A DNA stretch of 64,000 bases from assembly GCA_016745315.1 (NCBI GenBank), contig CP066886.1, positions 3,782,501 through 3,846,500 on the forward strand. Direction: 5' to 3'. The stretch's first letter is position 1; the number at the start of each line of letters is the position of its first letter. This document shows, piece by piece, positions 29,554-39,302 of the stretch. Origin of the DNA: Arthrospira sp. PCC 9108 (GTDB lineage: Bacteria; Cyanobacteriota; Cyanobacteriia; Cyanobacteriales; Microcoleaceae). Position numbers and translations under genes: made by a program. Below the pieces are notes generated by a model, which made no database searches, was not told where the DNA came from, and saw only the letters and a list, made by a program, of their open reading frames with translations.

Positions 29554-30369
29554 TCAGATAACTGGGAAAAATAACTCCATATACATAGATACTATTATCT
29601 CACCCCACAGGGCAGTTATACCAGCAGCGATCGCTAAAAAAGGACCAAATGGCATGGGTTGGCGGCGGTCTAATATGCCCACAGCCATGGCTCCTGCGCC
29701 GATAAAGGCTCCTAAACCACAGGCGATGAAACTTGCGACCAATAGCATCTTCCACCCCAACCAAGCCCCCATAAGGGCCGCTAATTTAGCATCTCCCGCC
29801 CCCATAGCCGTTTGTCCAAAAGCCATGGACCCCAAAAAGGCGATCGCTTCAAATAACCATAATCCTAGCACCGCCCCCAAAACACCCACCATTAACTGGT
29901 CTATCACCCCAGCCGTTTTTAATCCCAGTAAGCCTTGAAAACACAACCCCACCACTAAACCTGACTGGGTGAGAGGGTTAGGAAGGATTAAGGTATCTAT
30001 ATCAATTAGAGATAATGCCACCAACCAAGCTAATAACGCCCACAAGCCAAACAGTTGTACTATAGTTCCTGGCATGATGGTTACATATACCAGCAAAAAC
30101 AATAGACCCATTAACCCTTCTACTAAAGGATAGCGCATAGATATCGGTGCATGGCAATGGCGACATTTACCCCGCAACCACAACCACCCCAAAACCGGCA
30201 CATTTTCACTTAAACCTAAACGGGTATGACAATGGGGACATCGTGAGGGAGGATACCACACCGACAGACCAGCCGGGACTCGATACACAATGACATTTAA
30301 AAAGCTACCTATGGAAGCGCCTAGGGCAAATATAATCAAGTAAGCCGGCAGATCAACTAAAATATCCAT
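29554..30369 (-). CDS. pilD: Prepilin leader peptidase / N-methyltransferase
   Basis: About 271 residues from MDILVDLPAYL. The cytoplasmic loop carries two CxxC pairs (CPHCHTRL and CRHCHAPI). The aspartic peptidase residues are in LSLIDIDTLILPN and GAGDAKLAALMG (GxGD motif). Eight hydrophobic segments span the protein. It cleaves and N-methylates type IV pilins, needed for motility and DNA uptake. No other pilus gene is near, as is usual for pilD in cyanobacteria. Confidence 0.94.
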   Translation of the reverse strand: MDILVDLPAYLIIFALGASIGSFLNVIVYRVPAGLSVWYPPSRCPHCHTRLGLSENVPVLGWLWLRGKCRHCHAPISMRYPLVEGLMGLLFLLVYVTIMPGTIVQLFGLWALLAWLVALSLIDIDTLILPNPLTQSGLVVGLCFQGLLGLKTAGVIDQLMVGVLGAVLGLWLFEAIAFLGSMAFGQTAMGAGDAKLAALMGAWLGWKMLLVASFIACGLGAFIGAGAMAVGILDRRQPMPFGPFLAIAAGITALWGEIIVSMYMELFFPVI

Positions 30370-30418
30370 TAGACTTTCACCTTTCACCGGGGTTTCACGC
30401 CCGCTTCCTAGCCTGGGG

Positions 30419-30736
30419 CTAAAATAACTCTAATTCTATCTGCTCAAAGGGGATAAAACATTCTCCCGGAAGCAAAATGGGTTTGGGGGAGAAAAGCAGT
30501 AAACTCCGATAGCTGCGGGAATTAATGGCTACACCAGACGGACGGCGCATTCGTTTCGCGTGTACTTCTGAATAAGCATGATACACCCGTCGGGCTATCC
30601 TCAGTAGTTGGGGATCTTGTATCCGCCACTCTTGGCTAAGGGGTAAGTCCGGGTTTGGAGGCGGCGTTACGGGATTTTTTAACTCTGAGTTGGAGCCATA
30701 AACCACAAAGACAATTCCCAAAGGGTTAATCAACAC
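30419..30736 (-). CDS. Hypothetical protein, 105 residues
   Basis: No family recognised. The N-terminus is hydrophobic (NPLGIVFVVYGS), the middle basic and helical (LLRIARRVYHAYSEVHAKRMRRP), and the end hydrophobic and acidic. It ends 49 nt before the prepilin peptidase start on the same strand, so it may be the first gene of that operon. Confidence 0.55.
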   Translation of the reverse strand: MLINPLGIVFVVYGSNSELKNPVTPPPNPDLPLSQEWRIQDPQLLRIARRVYHAYSEVHAKRMRRPSGVAINSRSYRSLLLFSPKPILLPGECFIPFEQIELELF

Positions 30737-30814
30737 ACCTGGTTAGATGTTAAACTAAAACTATCACAACAATTCCATAATTTCGGTAAACTGCCCTACA
30801 ACATACTAAAAACC

Positions 30815-31594
30815 ATGCCAGATAAACCCAATCTTCTCGCCTTGGACTTTGATGGTGTTCTCTGTGATGGCTTGCTGGAGTATTTTCAGACGGCTTGGCG
30901 TACATATCTCGAAGTTTGGTCGCCTCCTGAGTCTACCCCCCCGGATGATTTACCCCCTAGATTCTACCGCACTAGACCTGTGATTGAAACGGGCTGGGAA
31001 ATGCCTCTTTTGATCAGGGCTCTGATTTTGGGGTGGGCTGAATCTCAGATTCTCAGCGATTGGCATAGTATATCACGTCAACTGCTCGAACAAGAACATT
31101 TGTCACCGGAAGTTCTTGGCTCTCGACTTGATCAAATTCGTGATCAGTGGATCGCTACAGACCTACCAGGGTGGTTGGCTTTACATCGCTTTTATCCGGG
31201 TGTATGCGATCGCCTTCGGGTTATTCTTGAGCAGGACATGATACAATTACGCATAATTACCACTAAGGAAGAACGATTTGTGCGATCGCTTCTCGGACAA
31301 CAGGGAATTATTCTCGACCCGGGAATCATTTTTGGTAAGGGACACAAACAGCCTAAGCACCAAACTCTACGGGATCTCATGACTCTTTCTGATCCTAGTC
31401 CGCTGATCTGGTTTGTTGAGGACAGAATGAAAACTTTGTTGTCTGTACAAGGTCAACCAGACCTACAACAGGTTACACTGTTTTTGGCTGACTGGGGTTA
31501 CAATACTCCCATAGAGAGACGTTTGGTGGCTGAATATCCCCCCATCCGTTTGTTGTATTTGTCTCAATTTACTCAGGATTTTGAGGCTTGGTAA
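30815..31594 (+). CDS. HAD-family hydrolase
   Basis: 259 residues. Motif I is LALDFDGVLCDG at about 8-19, with nucleophile and acid/base aspartates. Motif II is near LRIITTKEERFV, and motif III/IV near IWFVEDRMKTL. A helical cap lies between. Such enzymes dephosphorylate small metabolites; the substrate is not evident. It is divergent from the gene at 30419. Confidence 0.88.
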   Translation: MPDKPNLLALDFDGVLCDGLLEYFQTAWRTYLEVWSPPESTPPDDLPPRFYRTRPVIETGWEMPLLIRALILGWAESQILSDWHSISRQLLEQEHLSPEVLGSRLDQIRDQWIATDLPGWLALHRFYPGVCDRLRVILEQDMIQLRIITTKEERFVRSLLGQQGIILDPGIIFGKGHKQPKHQTLRDLMTLSDPSPLIWFVEDRMKTLLSVQGQPDLQQVTLFLADWGYNTPIERRLVAEYPPIRLLYLSQFTQDFEAW

Positions 31595-31865
31595 TTACCT
31601 AATTATCCGCTTAGTTCATGGTGCAAACAATTACGACAATTAAACTCACTAGAATATTTATGGTGATTGGTGACTTATTATTAAGTGGTATATCTGAGAG
31701 CGATCGCTCCCCTATTTAGCAGATTCAACCTCACTGTAATCCTTGGGGATAACCCCCGAAATTATAACTCCTAATGACTGCTATATATACTAGCCAATGT
31801 TTGGCGGATTTATGGCTTGGTAAATAGAGTTAAATATGATCTAAAATTAGTTTATTTCGATATCT

Positions 31866-34223
31866 ATGAAACTTAACTTATCACAAATTTTTCTCGACCA
31901 TAAAGTTAAACCTCGTGGTATTATCTATGTGGGAGCTGGAGAAGGGCGATCGCTCAAACGTTTTGCCAAGTTTACTAATGCTCAAATATTGCTAATAGAA
32001 GCGAATCCTGTCACCTGTGAACGGTTAAAAATGGCTGTAGGCGATCGACCTAATATTCAGACAGTTCACATGGCGATCGCTGACCAAAATAGTGAAGCCA
32101 CTCTCCACGTTACCAACATCGAATCCAACAGTTCCATTTTACCACTAACACAATACAAAAAACTTTATCCTAACCTCAGCGAAACTCAGCAAATCCCCGT
32201 TGATACCCGCACTATTGACACCATTTTAGCCGAACTTAATCTACTCCCAGAAGACTTTAATATACTATATTTAGACATCCAAGGAGCCGAACTTCTCGCC
32301 TTAACAGGAGCCTCCGAAATTCTCCAACATCTTGATGCTATTTACACCACGACAAGCCAACATCAACTATTTGAAGGTGGAGCGACTCTTGAGCAAGTTA
32401 ACGCCTTTCTCAATGAACATTATTTCACCCCCATAGCCCAAGCAACTCCTTATCATCCCTCTCGGTATGAAGTTGTTTATATTCACAACAACCTCATCAA
32501 TACCTCGATACTTACTCCCGAAATTGCTGCAAATATTCGCCTCCACCCCCCCGCGGAACCGAAACCGACCGAACTCAAAATAACTCTATCTCGACTCCAA
32601 GAATTAGAATCCGAACAGGAACTTTTAAAATATCAACTACAACAACATCAGAAAGACCTCGGAAAATCTCAATCTGATTATCAGCAGAAGCACAAAGAGT
32701 TAGAAAACTCCCAGTCTCAACTACAGCAGACTCGGAAAGACCTGGAAAAATCTCAATCGGATTTTCAGCAGAAGCACAAAGAGTTAGAAAACTCTCAGTC
32801 TCAACTACAGCAGACTCAGCTTGAATTAAAAAATCTGCACTCACAACTCGAACAAAGTCAGGAAGAGTTAGAAGAGTCCAAGGGGATAAGAGACCAAATA
32901 TTAGCTGATTTAGAGAAATCTTATTCTCAATTCAAACAGAGTCAGACTCAATTAGAGCAGTCTCAGTCTCAATTAGAGCGAACTCAGACTGAGTTACAAC
33001 AGTCTCAATATCAACGAGACCAAATATTAGCAGAATTAGAACAATACCATACACGACTACAGCAGACTCGGAAAGACCTCGAAAAATCTCAATCGGATTT
33101 TCAGCAGAAGCAGAAAGAGTTGGAAAACTCCCAGTCTCAACTACAGCAGACTCGGAAAGACCTCGAAAAATCTCAATCAGATTTTCAGCAGAAGCAGAAG
33201 GAGCTGGAAAACTCCCAGTCTCAACTACAGCAGACTCAGAAAGACCTGGAAAAATCTCAATCGGATTTTCAGCAGAAGCAGAAGGAGTTAGAAAACTCCC
33301 AGTCTCAACTACAGCAGACTCAGAAAGACCTGGAAAAATCTCAATCAGATTTTCAGCAGAAGCAGAAGGAGCTGGAAAGCTCCCAGTCTCAACTACAGCA
33401 GACTCAGAAAGACCTGGAAAAATCTCAATCGGATTTTCAGCAGAAGCAGAAGGAGTTAGAAAACTCCCAGTCTCAACTACAGCAGACTCAGAAAGACCTG
33501 GAAAAATCTCAATCGGATTTTCAGCAGAAGCAGAAAGAGTTGGAAAACTCCCAGTCTCAACTACAGCAGACTCAGAAAGACCTGGAAAAATCTCAATCGG
33601 ATTTTCAGCAGAAGCAGAAGGAGTTGGAAAACTCCCAGTCTCAACTACAGCAGACTCGGAAAGACCTGGAAAAATCTCAATCGGATTTTCAGCAGAAGCA
33701 GAAGGAGTTGGAAAACTCCCAGTCTGAAGGGAAGAAACTGGAAACCAAAGTTAAGGAGGTTCAAGACCAGCTTAAAAATGCACAGAATAAACAGACGGAA
33801 ACTCAACAGGAACTTGATAAGTCTCGCTCGGAGTTACATGATACCAGAGAAGAACTAGAAATGGCTAACTTCCAATTAGATGAAGTACAGGTGGAACTTG
33901 AACAGGCTACATTTGAGTTACATAAAACTAAGGAAGAGTTAGAGGGTTCGCAGTCTCAACTACAGCAACAGCAGAAGGAATTGGAAGAGTCGCAGTCTCA
34001 ACTACAGCAACAGCAGAAGGAATTGGAAGAGTCCAAGTCAGAAGTTCAAAAACTGCGGGAACAAATACAACAGATACAGCAGATACAACAGTATCAAAAT
34101 ATGTCGCCACCAGGACAGCCAGTACAACAGTATCAACCTGCTGTAGCGCAGTCGGGGAATACATATAATGCTGCTCTTGTCAAGATGTTTGCTAAAATTA
34201 TTGCTGAAACTATGCCAGACTAA
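31866..34223 (+). CDS. FkbM-family methyltransferase with a long coiled-coil repeat tail
   Basis: 785 residues. Residues about 10-205 form an FkbM-type SAM methyltransferase: IIYVGAGEGRSLKRFAKF (SAM loop), ILLIEANP, and ILYLDIQGAELLALTGA. From about 230 to 740 the protein is almost pure coiled coil rich in Gln, Glu, Lys and Ser, including eight near-perfect 28-residue repeats. The end is Gln- and Pro-rich, then YNAALVKMFAKIIAETMPD. FkbM enzymes methylate sugars or other secondary metabolites; with a glycosyltransferase 129 bp downstream, a role in surface glycan modification is likely (inference). The tail could tether or oligomerise the enzyme. Confidence 0.88.
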   Translation: MKLNLSQIFLDHKVKPRGIIYVGAGEGRSLKRFAKFTNAQILLIEANPVTCERLKMAVGDRPNIQTVHMAIADQNSEATLHVTNIESNSSILPLTQYKKLYPNLSETQQIPVDTRTIDTILAELNLLPEDFNILYLDIQGAELLALTGASEILQHLDAIYTTTSQHQLFEGGATLEQVNAFLNEHYFTPIAQATPYHPSRYEVVYIHNNLINTSILTPEIAANIRLHPPAEPKPTELKITLSRLQELESEQELLKYQLQQHQKDLGKSQSDYQQKHKELENSQSQLQQTRKDLEKSQSDFQQKHKELENSQSQLQQTQLELKNLHSQLEQSQEELEESKGIRDQILADLEKSYSQFKQSQTQLEQSQSQLERTQTELQQSQYQRDQILAELEQYHTRLQQTRKDLEKSQSDFQQKQKELENSQSQLQQTRKDLEKSQSDFQQKQKELENSQSQLQQTQKDLEKSQSDFQQKQKELENSQSQLQQTQKDLEKSQSDFQQKQKELESSQSQLQQTQKDLEKSQSDFQQKQKELENSQSQLQQTQKDLEKSQSDFQQKQKELENSQSQLQQTQKDLEKSQSDFQQKQKELENSQSQLQQTRKDLEKSQSDFQQKQKELENSQSEGKKLETKVKEVQDQLKNAQNKQTETQQELDKSRSELHDTREELEMANFQLDEVQVELEQATFELHKTKEELEGSQSQLQQQQKELEESQSQLQQQQKELEESKSEVQKLREQIQQIQQIQQYQNMSPPGQPVQQYQPAVAQSGNTYNAALVKMFAKIIAETMPD
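33057..33728 (+). repeat. Eight in-frame 84-bp repeats coding for coiled coil
   Basis: Eight tandem copies of a 28-residue unit (LQQTQKDLEKSQSDFQQKQK plus ELENSQSQ). The unit equals four heptads. Differences between units are few (R/Q at position 5, N/S near the end), so the array expanded recently and can change in copy number without frameshift. Confidence 0.92.
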
Positions 34224-34352
34224 CATCTAAATTACTATATAAAAGGTGGGGTAGATGTGTGTTACCTAACCCACCTACTATCTCACCTAACTCTCCCAGG
34301 TGTTTAGGGCTAAATTAGACGAACAGAGGATTTGTAATATCAGTCAATTTCT

Positions 34353-36134
34353 ATGGGAACTAAAAAACGTCATTTCTGGATTTTTGATAATATTCAACCT
34401 ACTGTTAACCTGACTATTTTTGCGGTTCCTAAATCCTTTGTGGGAAGTGTGGGAATGATTCAACGTAATGCGATTACCAGTTGGACTAAACTGGTTCCGA
34501 GACCGGAAATTATCTTATTGGGTGATGAGAAGGGAACCGCAGAAGTCGCTAGTCAATTGAACCTGAGACATATTCGGAATATCCAAGTTAACGAATATGG
34601 AACACCTCTGCTTAATGATATTTTTAGCCAAGTACATAATCACGCTTCCCACGGGGTTTTAACATATATTAACTCGGATATTATCTTAACTAGGGATTTT
34701 CTCCCTACGGTTCAACAGGTGAATGCTAATTACCCTCAGTTTCTGATGGTGGGACGACGTTGGAATTTGGATATTCACCAACCTGTTAATTTCGATAACC
34801 CTAACTGGGAACAAGAGTTACATGATGAAATCAATACAGCGGGAATATTTAGCGGTATCGGTGCGTTAGATTACTTTGTATTTCCTAAGCCTCTATTTAA
34901 ACAAATTCCGGCTTTTGCTATTGGTCGTCCGGGTTGGGATAATTGGATGGTGGGAGAAGCGTTAAAACAAGGATATCCGGTAATTAACGCGAGTCAAACT
35001 ATTACTATTATTCACCAAAATCATGACTACGGACATCTTCGGGGAAACCGCATCGAAGCGTTTCACGGAAGGGAAGCGAAGCAAAATCAAAGCCTTTTAC
35101 AAGGACATTTCGCGGGAAATAGTGCGGATGCTACTGATTACTTAATCCCCGCGACGGTGGCTAATTCTCCACAGGTTAGTATTATTGTTTGTAGTGATAA
35201 TGATGGTTCAACTTTACCAACAACTCTTGATAGTATCCTGAATCAAAATATTGATGGTTGCGAGATTATTGTGATTGATAACGGTTCGACGGACAACACC
35301 CCGGAAGTCCTAGAAGGTTATGGAAAATCTTTGCAATATGTTGGTCAATGTGGCGAGGGAATTGTGGCTGCTAGAAACCGAGGCTTGGAAATGGCTAGGG
35401 GAGAATTTATCCTGTTTTTAGATGGGGGTTCGACTTTACTACCTAATAGTTTGTCTGACCAGATAGATGCTTTTGAAAATCGTGCGGGTTCGCTGGAAAT
35501 GGTATTCTCTGGTTGGGAAATTTGGGAGGAAAATCAGCTAATTTCGGAAGTTCAGCCTTACGATAATCTTGCGCCAATTTTACAGGGTCGCGACGGTTTA
35601 CATGGTTTTCATATCTGGATGTTAACGGACCTGTTGCGATTGGTTGAAACTGGTGCTATTTTATTCCGAAATTCCTGGGTTAAACGCTGGGGAGGGTTTG
35701 ATTCTGGTCTGTCTCCCTATGCTGCTACTATAGATTTATTGCTAAATTTAGCATCCCATGGCGCTGCGGGAATTTGTTTACGAAAACCGACTATAAGAGT
35801 CTCTACTGATTATAGCTTTAAACAATATACGATCGCCATCCTCACCTCGGACTGTAATCAACTCATTGAAAATTACTTTTCCCGTCCTACCCTACGGGAC
35901 TGGATGCGTCCCCTACAACCCCTCTGTCGCTATCAAGTCCTGGTTTGGTTAGCTGCTTTAACCTATCATACTCAAGACCAACATCAGATGCTCCAATTTC
36001 TCAGACAGTCCCGCAATTATAGTCCCTATCCCCCTCAACAAACTATCAATAATTGGTATCAAAGTTTGACCAGAATTTCCCGCGCATATAATTATCCCCC
36101 CTTTCAACTCTCCCCAGATGACCTGAAATGTTGA
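34353..36134 (+). CDS. Two-domain glycosyltransferase (family 2 C-terminal domain)
   Basis: 593 residues. The N-terminal domain (about 1-240) has a nucleotide-sugar-transferase look: IIRNAITSWTKL-like helix, YINSDIILTRDF with a DxD-like acidic site, and GWDNWMVGEAL. The second domain (about 275-500) is a GT-A family 2 enzyme: VSIIVCSDNDGSTLPTTLDS, IIVIDNGSTDNTPEVL and ILFLDGGSTLLPNSL. It likely adds sugars to a surface polysaccharide or glycoprotein. It lies just downstream of the FkbM gene and may share its promoter. Confidence 0.85.
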   Translation: MGTKKRHFWIFDNIQPTVNLTIFAVPKSFVGSVGMIQRNAITSWTKLVPRPEIILLGDEKGTAEVASQLNLRHIRNIQVNEYGTPLLNDIFSQVHNHASHGVLTYINSDIILTRDFLPTVQQVNANYPQFLMVGRRWNLDIHQPVNFDNPNWEQELHDEINTAGIFSGIGALDYFVFPKPLFKQIPAFAIGRPGWDNWMVGEALKQGYPVINASQTITIIHQNHDYGHLRGNRIEAFHGREAKQNQSLLQGHFAGNSADATDYLIPATVANSPQVSIIVCSDNDGSTLPTTLDSILNQNIDGCEIIVIDNGSTDNTPEVLEGYGKSLQYVGQCGEGIVAARNRGLEMARGEFILFLDGGSTLLPNSLSDQIDAFENRAGSLEMVFSGWEIWEENQLISEVQPYDNLAPILQGRDGLHGFHIWMLTDLLRLVETGAILFRNSWVKRWGGFDSGLSPYAATIDLLLNLASHGAAGICLRKPTIRVSTDYSFKQYTIAILTSDCNQLIENYFSRPTLRDWMRPLQPLCRYQVLVWLAALTYHTQDQHQMLQFLRQSRNYSPYPPQQTINNWYQSLTRISRAYNYPPFQLSPDDLKC

Positions 36135-36189
36135 CGAAAAAATCAAATGTTAAGAAATGTTAAAAAATTTTGCTTTTTGGGGGTAGGGG

Positions 36190-36345
36190 CTTGACTTTTG
36201 GGGCTCTTGACAGTACACTTTTAATATAATGGGAATCTGTGCATTTTTGACAAATTAGCATATATTTCGATTATGTAACTTGATGCTAATATGTTAGCAA
36301 AATTTCGGCTCCCTGTCAACCCCTGCAGCCGGGCGGATTTGCGTG
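36190..36345. repeat. MITE-like noncoding element, copy 1
   Basis: GGGGCTTGAC near the start and CCTGTCAACCCCTG near the end are roughly inverted. Internal landmarks are ATAATGGGAAT and ATTTCGG. A similar order of landmarks is found at 39140-39290. It fills most of the gap between the glycosyltransferase and acetyl-CoA synthetase genes; the rest of 36135-36481 shows nothing else. Confidence 0.35.
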
Positions 36346-36481
36346 TTGACGAAAAAATCAAAAAAGTGATCGGGTGCGTCATAGCAATTAATAATGATTT
36401 CCCGATGGGGAAATGAGCGGACTGACGCACCAAAATTGTGGTTGAGAAATTCCCGGCTTAATTAACCAGGAAGTTGCTCAA

Positions 36482-38448
36482 CTAAGCGCCACCGCGCAGC
36501 TTTTCGAGAACGGTGCGATCTTGGAGAGTGGAAGTATCCCCAGAAATCTCCTGACCCGAAGCAAGCGATCGCAATAAACGCCGCATAATTTTACCCGAAC
36601 GAGTCTTAGGCAAATCATCAGAAAAGCGAATTTCCCCGGGACGCGCCAAGGCTCCAATTTCATTAACAACGTGCTGCTTCAACTCTTTTTCCAAGGCTTC
36701 ATCAGGTTGGCGATCGCCTTCAAGAGTAACAAAAGCCACAATTTCCTCACCCTTGACTTCATCAGGACGGCCAACCACCGCCGCCTCAGCCACAGCCGGA
36801 TGAGAAACCAAAGCCGACTCAACCTCCATAGTCCCCAAGCGATGACCAGAAACATTAATCACATCATCAACCCGGCCCATCACCCAGAAATAGCCATCCT
36901 CATCTCGATGAGCGCCATCACCAGCGAAGTAGACATAATCGCCATTTTTAGGTCGTAGATACTCCCAATAAGTACGACGGAAGCGCTCCGGGTCGCCATA
37001 AACAGTCCGCATCATACCCGGCCACGGGTGACGCACCACCAAATATCCCCAGAATTATTAGTAACAGGTTCCCCTTCCGTATCAACCACATCAGCAATAA
37101 TTCCAGGGAAAGGCAAAGTAGCCGAACCCGGCTTAGTAGGAGTCGCACCAGGAAGAGGAGTAATCATAAAACCCCCCGTTTCCGTTTGCCACCAAGTATC
37201 AACAATGGGACATTTTCCTTGACCAATGACGCGGTTATACCAAATCCAGGCTTCTGGGTTAATCGGTTCTCCCACCGTACCCAAAATCCGCAACGAAGAC
37301 AAATCACGAGCATTAGGGTGTCTTTCACCCATTTTCATCAAAGCTCGAATAGCAGTAGGAGCAGTATAGAAAATAGTCACGCCATACTTTTCTACCACAT
37401 CCCACAGACAACCGGGATTAGAAGCACGGGGAGCGCCTTCATACATCAAAGTTGTCGCCCCATTGGACAAAGGCCCATAGACAATATAACTATGGCCAGT
37501 AATCCAACCCACATCAGCGGTACACCAGTAAACATCAGTATCCTGTAAATCAAAAGCCCACTGATTAGTAATGTGACTGTAAAGATTATAGCCACCAGTA
37601 GTGTGTACAACTCCCTTGGGTTTGCCAGTAGTCCCGCTAGTGTAAAGGATAAACAGCATATCCTCGCTATCCATTTCTTCGGCGGGACATTGCCCGGAAG
37701 CATTTTGTTGCAAGTCATGCCACCAGTGGTCTCGTCCGGGTTCCATCTGGATTTTTTGCTCAGTGCGCTGTACGACCAAAACGTTATCAACACTAGGCGC
37801 ACCAGCTTGTAAAGCCTTATCTACCTGTTCTTTTAGGGGTACGATCGCATCTTTGCGCCAACCACCATCAGCAGTAATCACCAATTTAGCTTCGGCATCT
37901 TCCAGGCGGTCCTTTAGAGCCTCGGCACTGAAACCGCCAAAAATGACGGTATGGGGTGCGCCAATCCTCGCACAAGCCAACATGGCGATCGCCGCCTCTG
38001 GTATCATGGGCATATAAATCCCAACGCGATCGCCTTTTTTGACTCCCAACTGTTTAATCACATTTGCCATTTGGCAAACTTCCCGATGTAGTTGGGAATA
38101 GGTCAGAGTCCGAGAGTCTCCCGGTTCCCCTTCCCAAATTAAAGCCGCCTTATTTTTGCGCCAGGTAGTCAAATGGCGATCGAGGCAATTATAGGAAATA
38201 TTAATTTTGCCCCCCACAAACCACTTCGCAAAAGGTGGCTGCCAGTCCAGCACCTGATCCCATTTTTTAAACCAGTGCAACTCATTTTCCGCTAATTCTG
38301 CCCAAAACGCTTCCGGGTTAGCTTTGGCTTTCTCGTAGAGTTCCCGGTACTCTTCCATGCTCTTAATCCGGGCCTGTTTGGAGAAGTCCTCGGACGGATT
38401 AAATAACCGTTTCTCGTGTAAAATTGATTCGATCGTCGGTTGTGACAT
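36482..38448 (-). CDS. acs: Acetyl-CoA synthetase (AMP-forming), one frameshift
   Basis: Activates acetate with ATP and CoA. The full length is 655 residues once repaired. Motifs: YTSGTTGKPKGVVHTTGGY (nucleotide loop), TWWQTETGGFMITP, DDVINVSGHRLGTMEVE and the regulatory Lys in KTRSGKIMRRLLR. The frame breaks after NNSG: the C run at 37047-37050 (G on the coding strand) is one base short. Adding one G gives NNSGGYLVVRHPWPGMMRTV and joins the 478- and 186-codon parts. Probably a homopolymer error. Confidence 0.93.
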
Positions 38449-38606
38449 AGTGTGATGGTAACTTTAACTACAAAGTGAAGCCATTATAACCATTTTAGGC
38501 CTAGATTAAACTCTAAGAATCTTTACTTTTTTTGAGCAGACTGTTAACTAGCTAACTCCTCCCCATGTCAAACCGATTAAAATCAGTTGTCAACTTCTAA
38601 GTAACT

Positions 38607-39086
38607 ATGCCTCCTCAACTCATTATCCGTCCTGCTACTGTTGATGATGTTCCGGTCATTTGGGCTTTAATTCAGGCTTTGGCTGAATATGAAAAACTCT
38701 CCCACCAAGTCACTGGAGATCTGGAAACTTTGCAACAGCATCTATTTGGCGATCGACCAATGGCTGAGGTCATTATCGCCGAATGGGAGCAAAAACCCGT
38801 AGGCTTTGCTCTGTTTTTTCATAACTTTTCCACCTTTTTGACTCAACCCGGCATTCATTTAGAAGACCTATTTGTTATGCCTGAATATCGACGTTTAGGC
38901 ATTGGGAAAGCCTTAATCCAACAGGTGGCTAAAGTCGCCCTAGAACGTCCGTGTGGGCGCTTAGAGTGGACTGTCCTCGACTGGAATCAATCGGCGATCG
39001 CATTTTACCAACATATAGGAGCCACAATACTACCTGAATGGCGCATTTGTCGAGTAGTGGACTATCAACGCTTACTGCAACAATGA
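38607..39086 (+). CDS. GNAT-family N-acetyltransferase
   Basis: 159 residues with the GNAT fold: IRPATVDDVPVIWALIQAL at the start, the acetyl-CoA loop in YRRLGIGKALIQQVA at about 92-106, and a typical WNQSAIAFYQHIGA end. It resembles diamine or small-amine acetyltransferases; the substrate is not known. It is divergent from acs. Confidence 0.9.
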   Translation: MPPQLIIRPATVDDVPVIWALIQALAEYEKLSHQVTGDLETLQQHLFGDRPMAEVIIAEWEQKPVGFALFFHNFSTFLTQPGIHLEDLFVMPEYRRLGIGKALIQQVAKVALERPCGRLEWTVLDWNQSAIAFYQHIGATILPEWRICRVVDYQRLLQQ

Positions 39087-39139
39087 GATTTGTAAATTTA
39101 TTGTTAAGTTTTGTAACAAAAAAAAATTGCCCCTGGGAA

Positions 39140-39290
39140 GCTGGGGGGGTTGCTTTTCCGGTTGGCTTGTGGTATTATTTTAGATAATGGGAATAGTCGC
39201 AATTTTATTTTACAAGGTTAGATTGTCATTATAAAATCATATATCAAAATAATAGCATGATATTTCGGAGGTTGTCAACCCCCTATCTCT
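39140..39290. repeat. MITE-like noncoding element, copy 2
   Basis: Begins GGGGGGGTTGC and ends GGTTGTCAACCCCC, with ATAATGGGAAT and ATTTCGG inside in the same order as at 36190-36345. Short ends are roughly inverted. A dispersed element is the simplest reading, but alignment by eye is weak. Confidence 0.35.
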
Positions 39291-39302
39291 TGGTAATTGA
39301 TA

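Noticed and set aside
36207..36230. TTGACA and TATAAT as a strong promoter
   Set aside because: Only 12 nt separate them, too close for a standard sigma-70 promoter, and they lie inside the MITE-like element.
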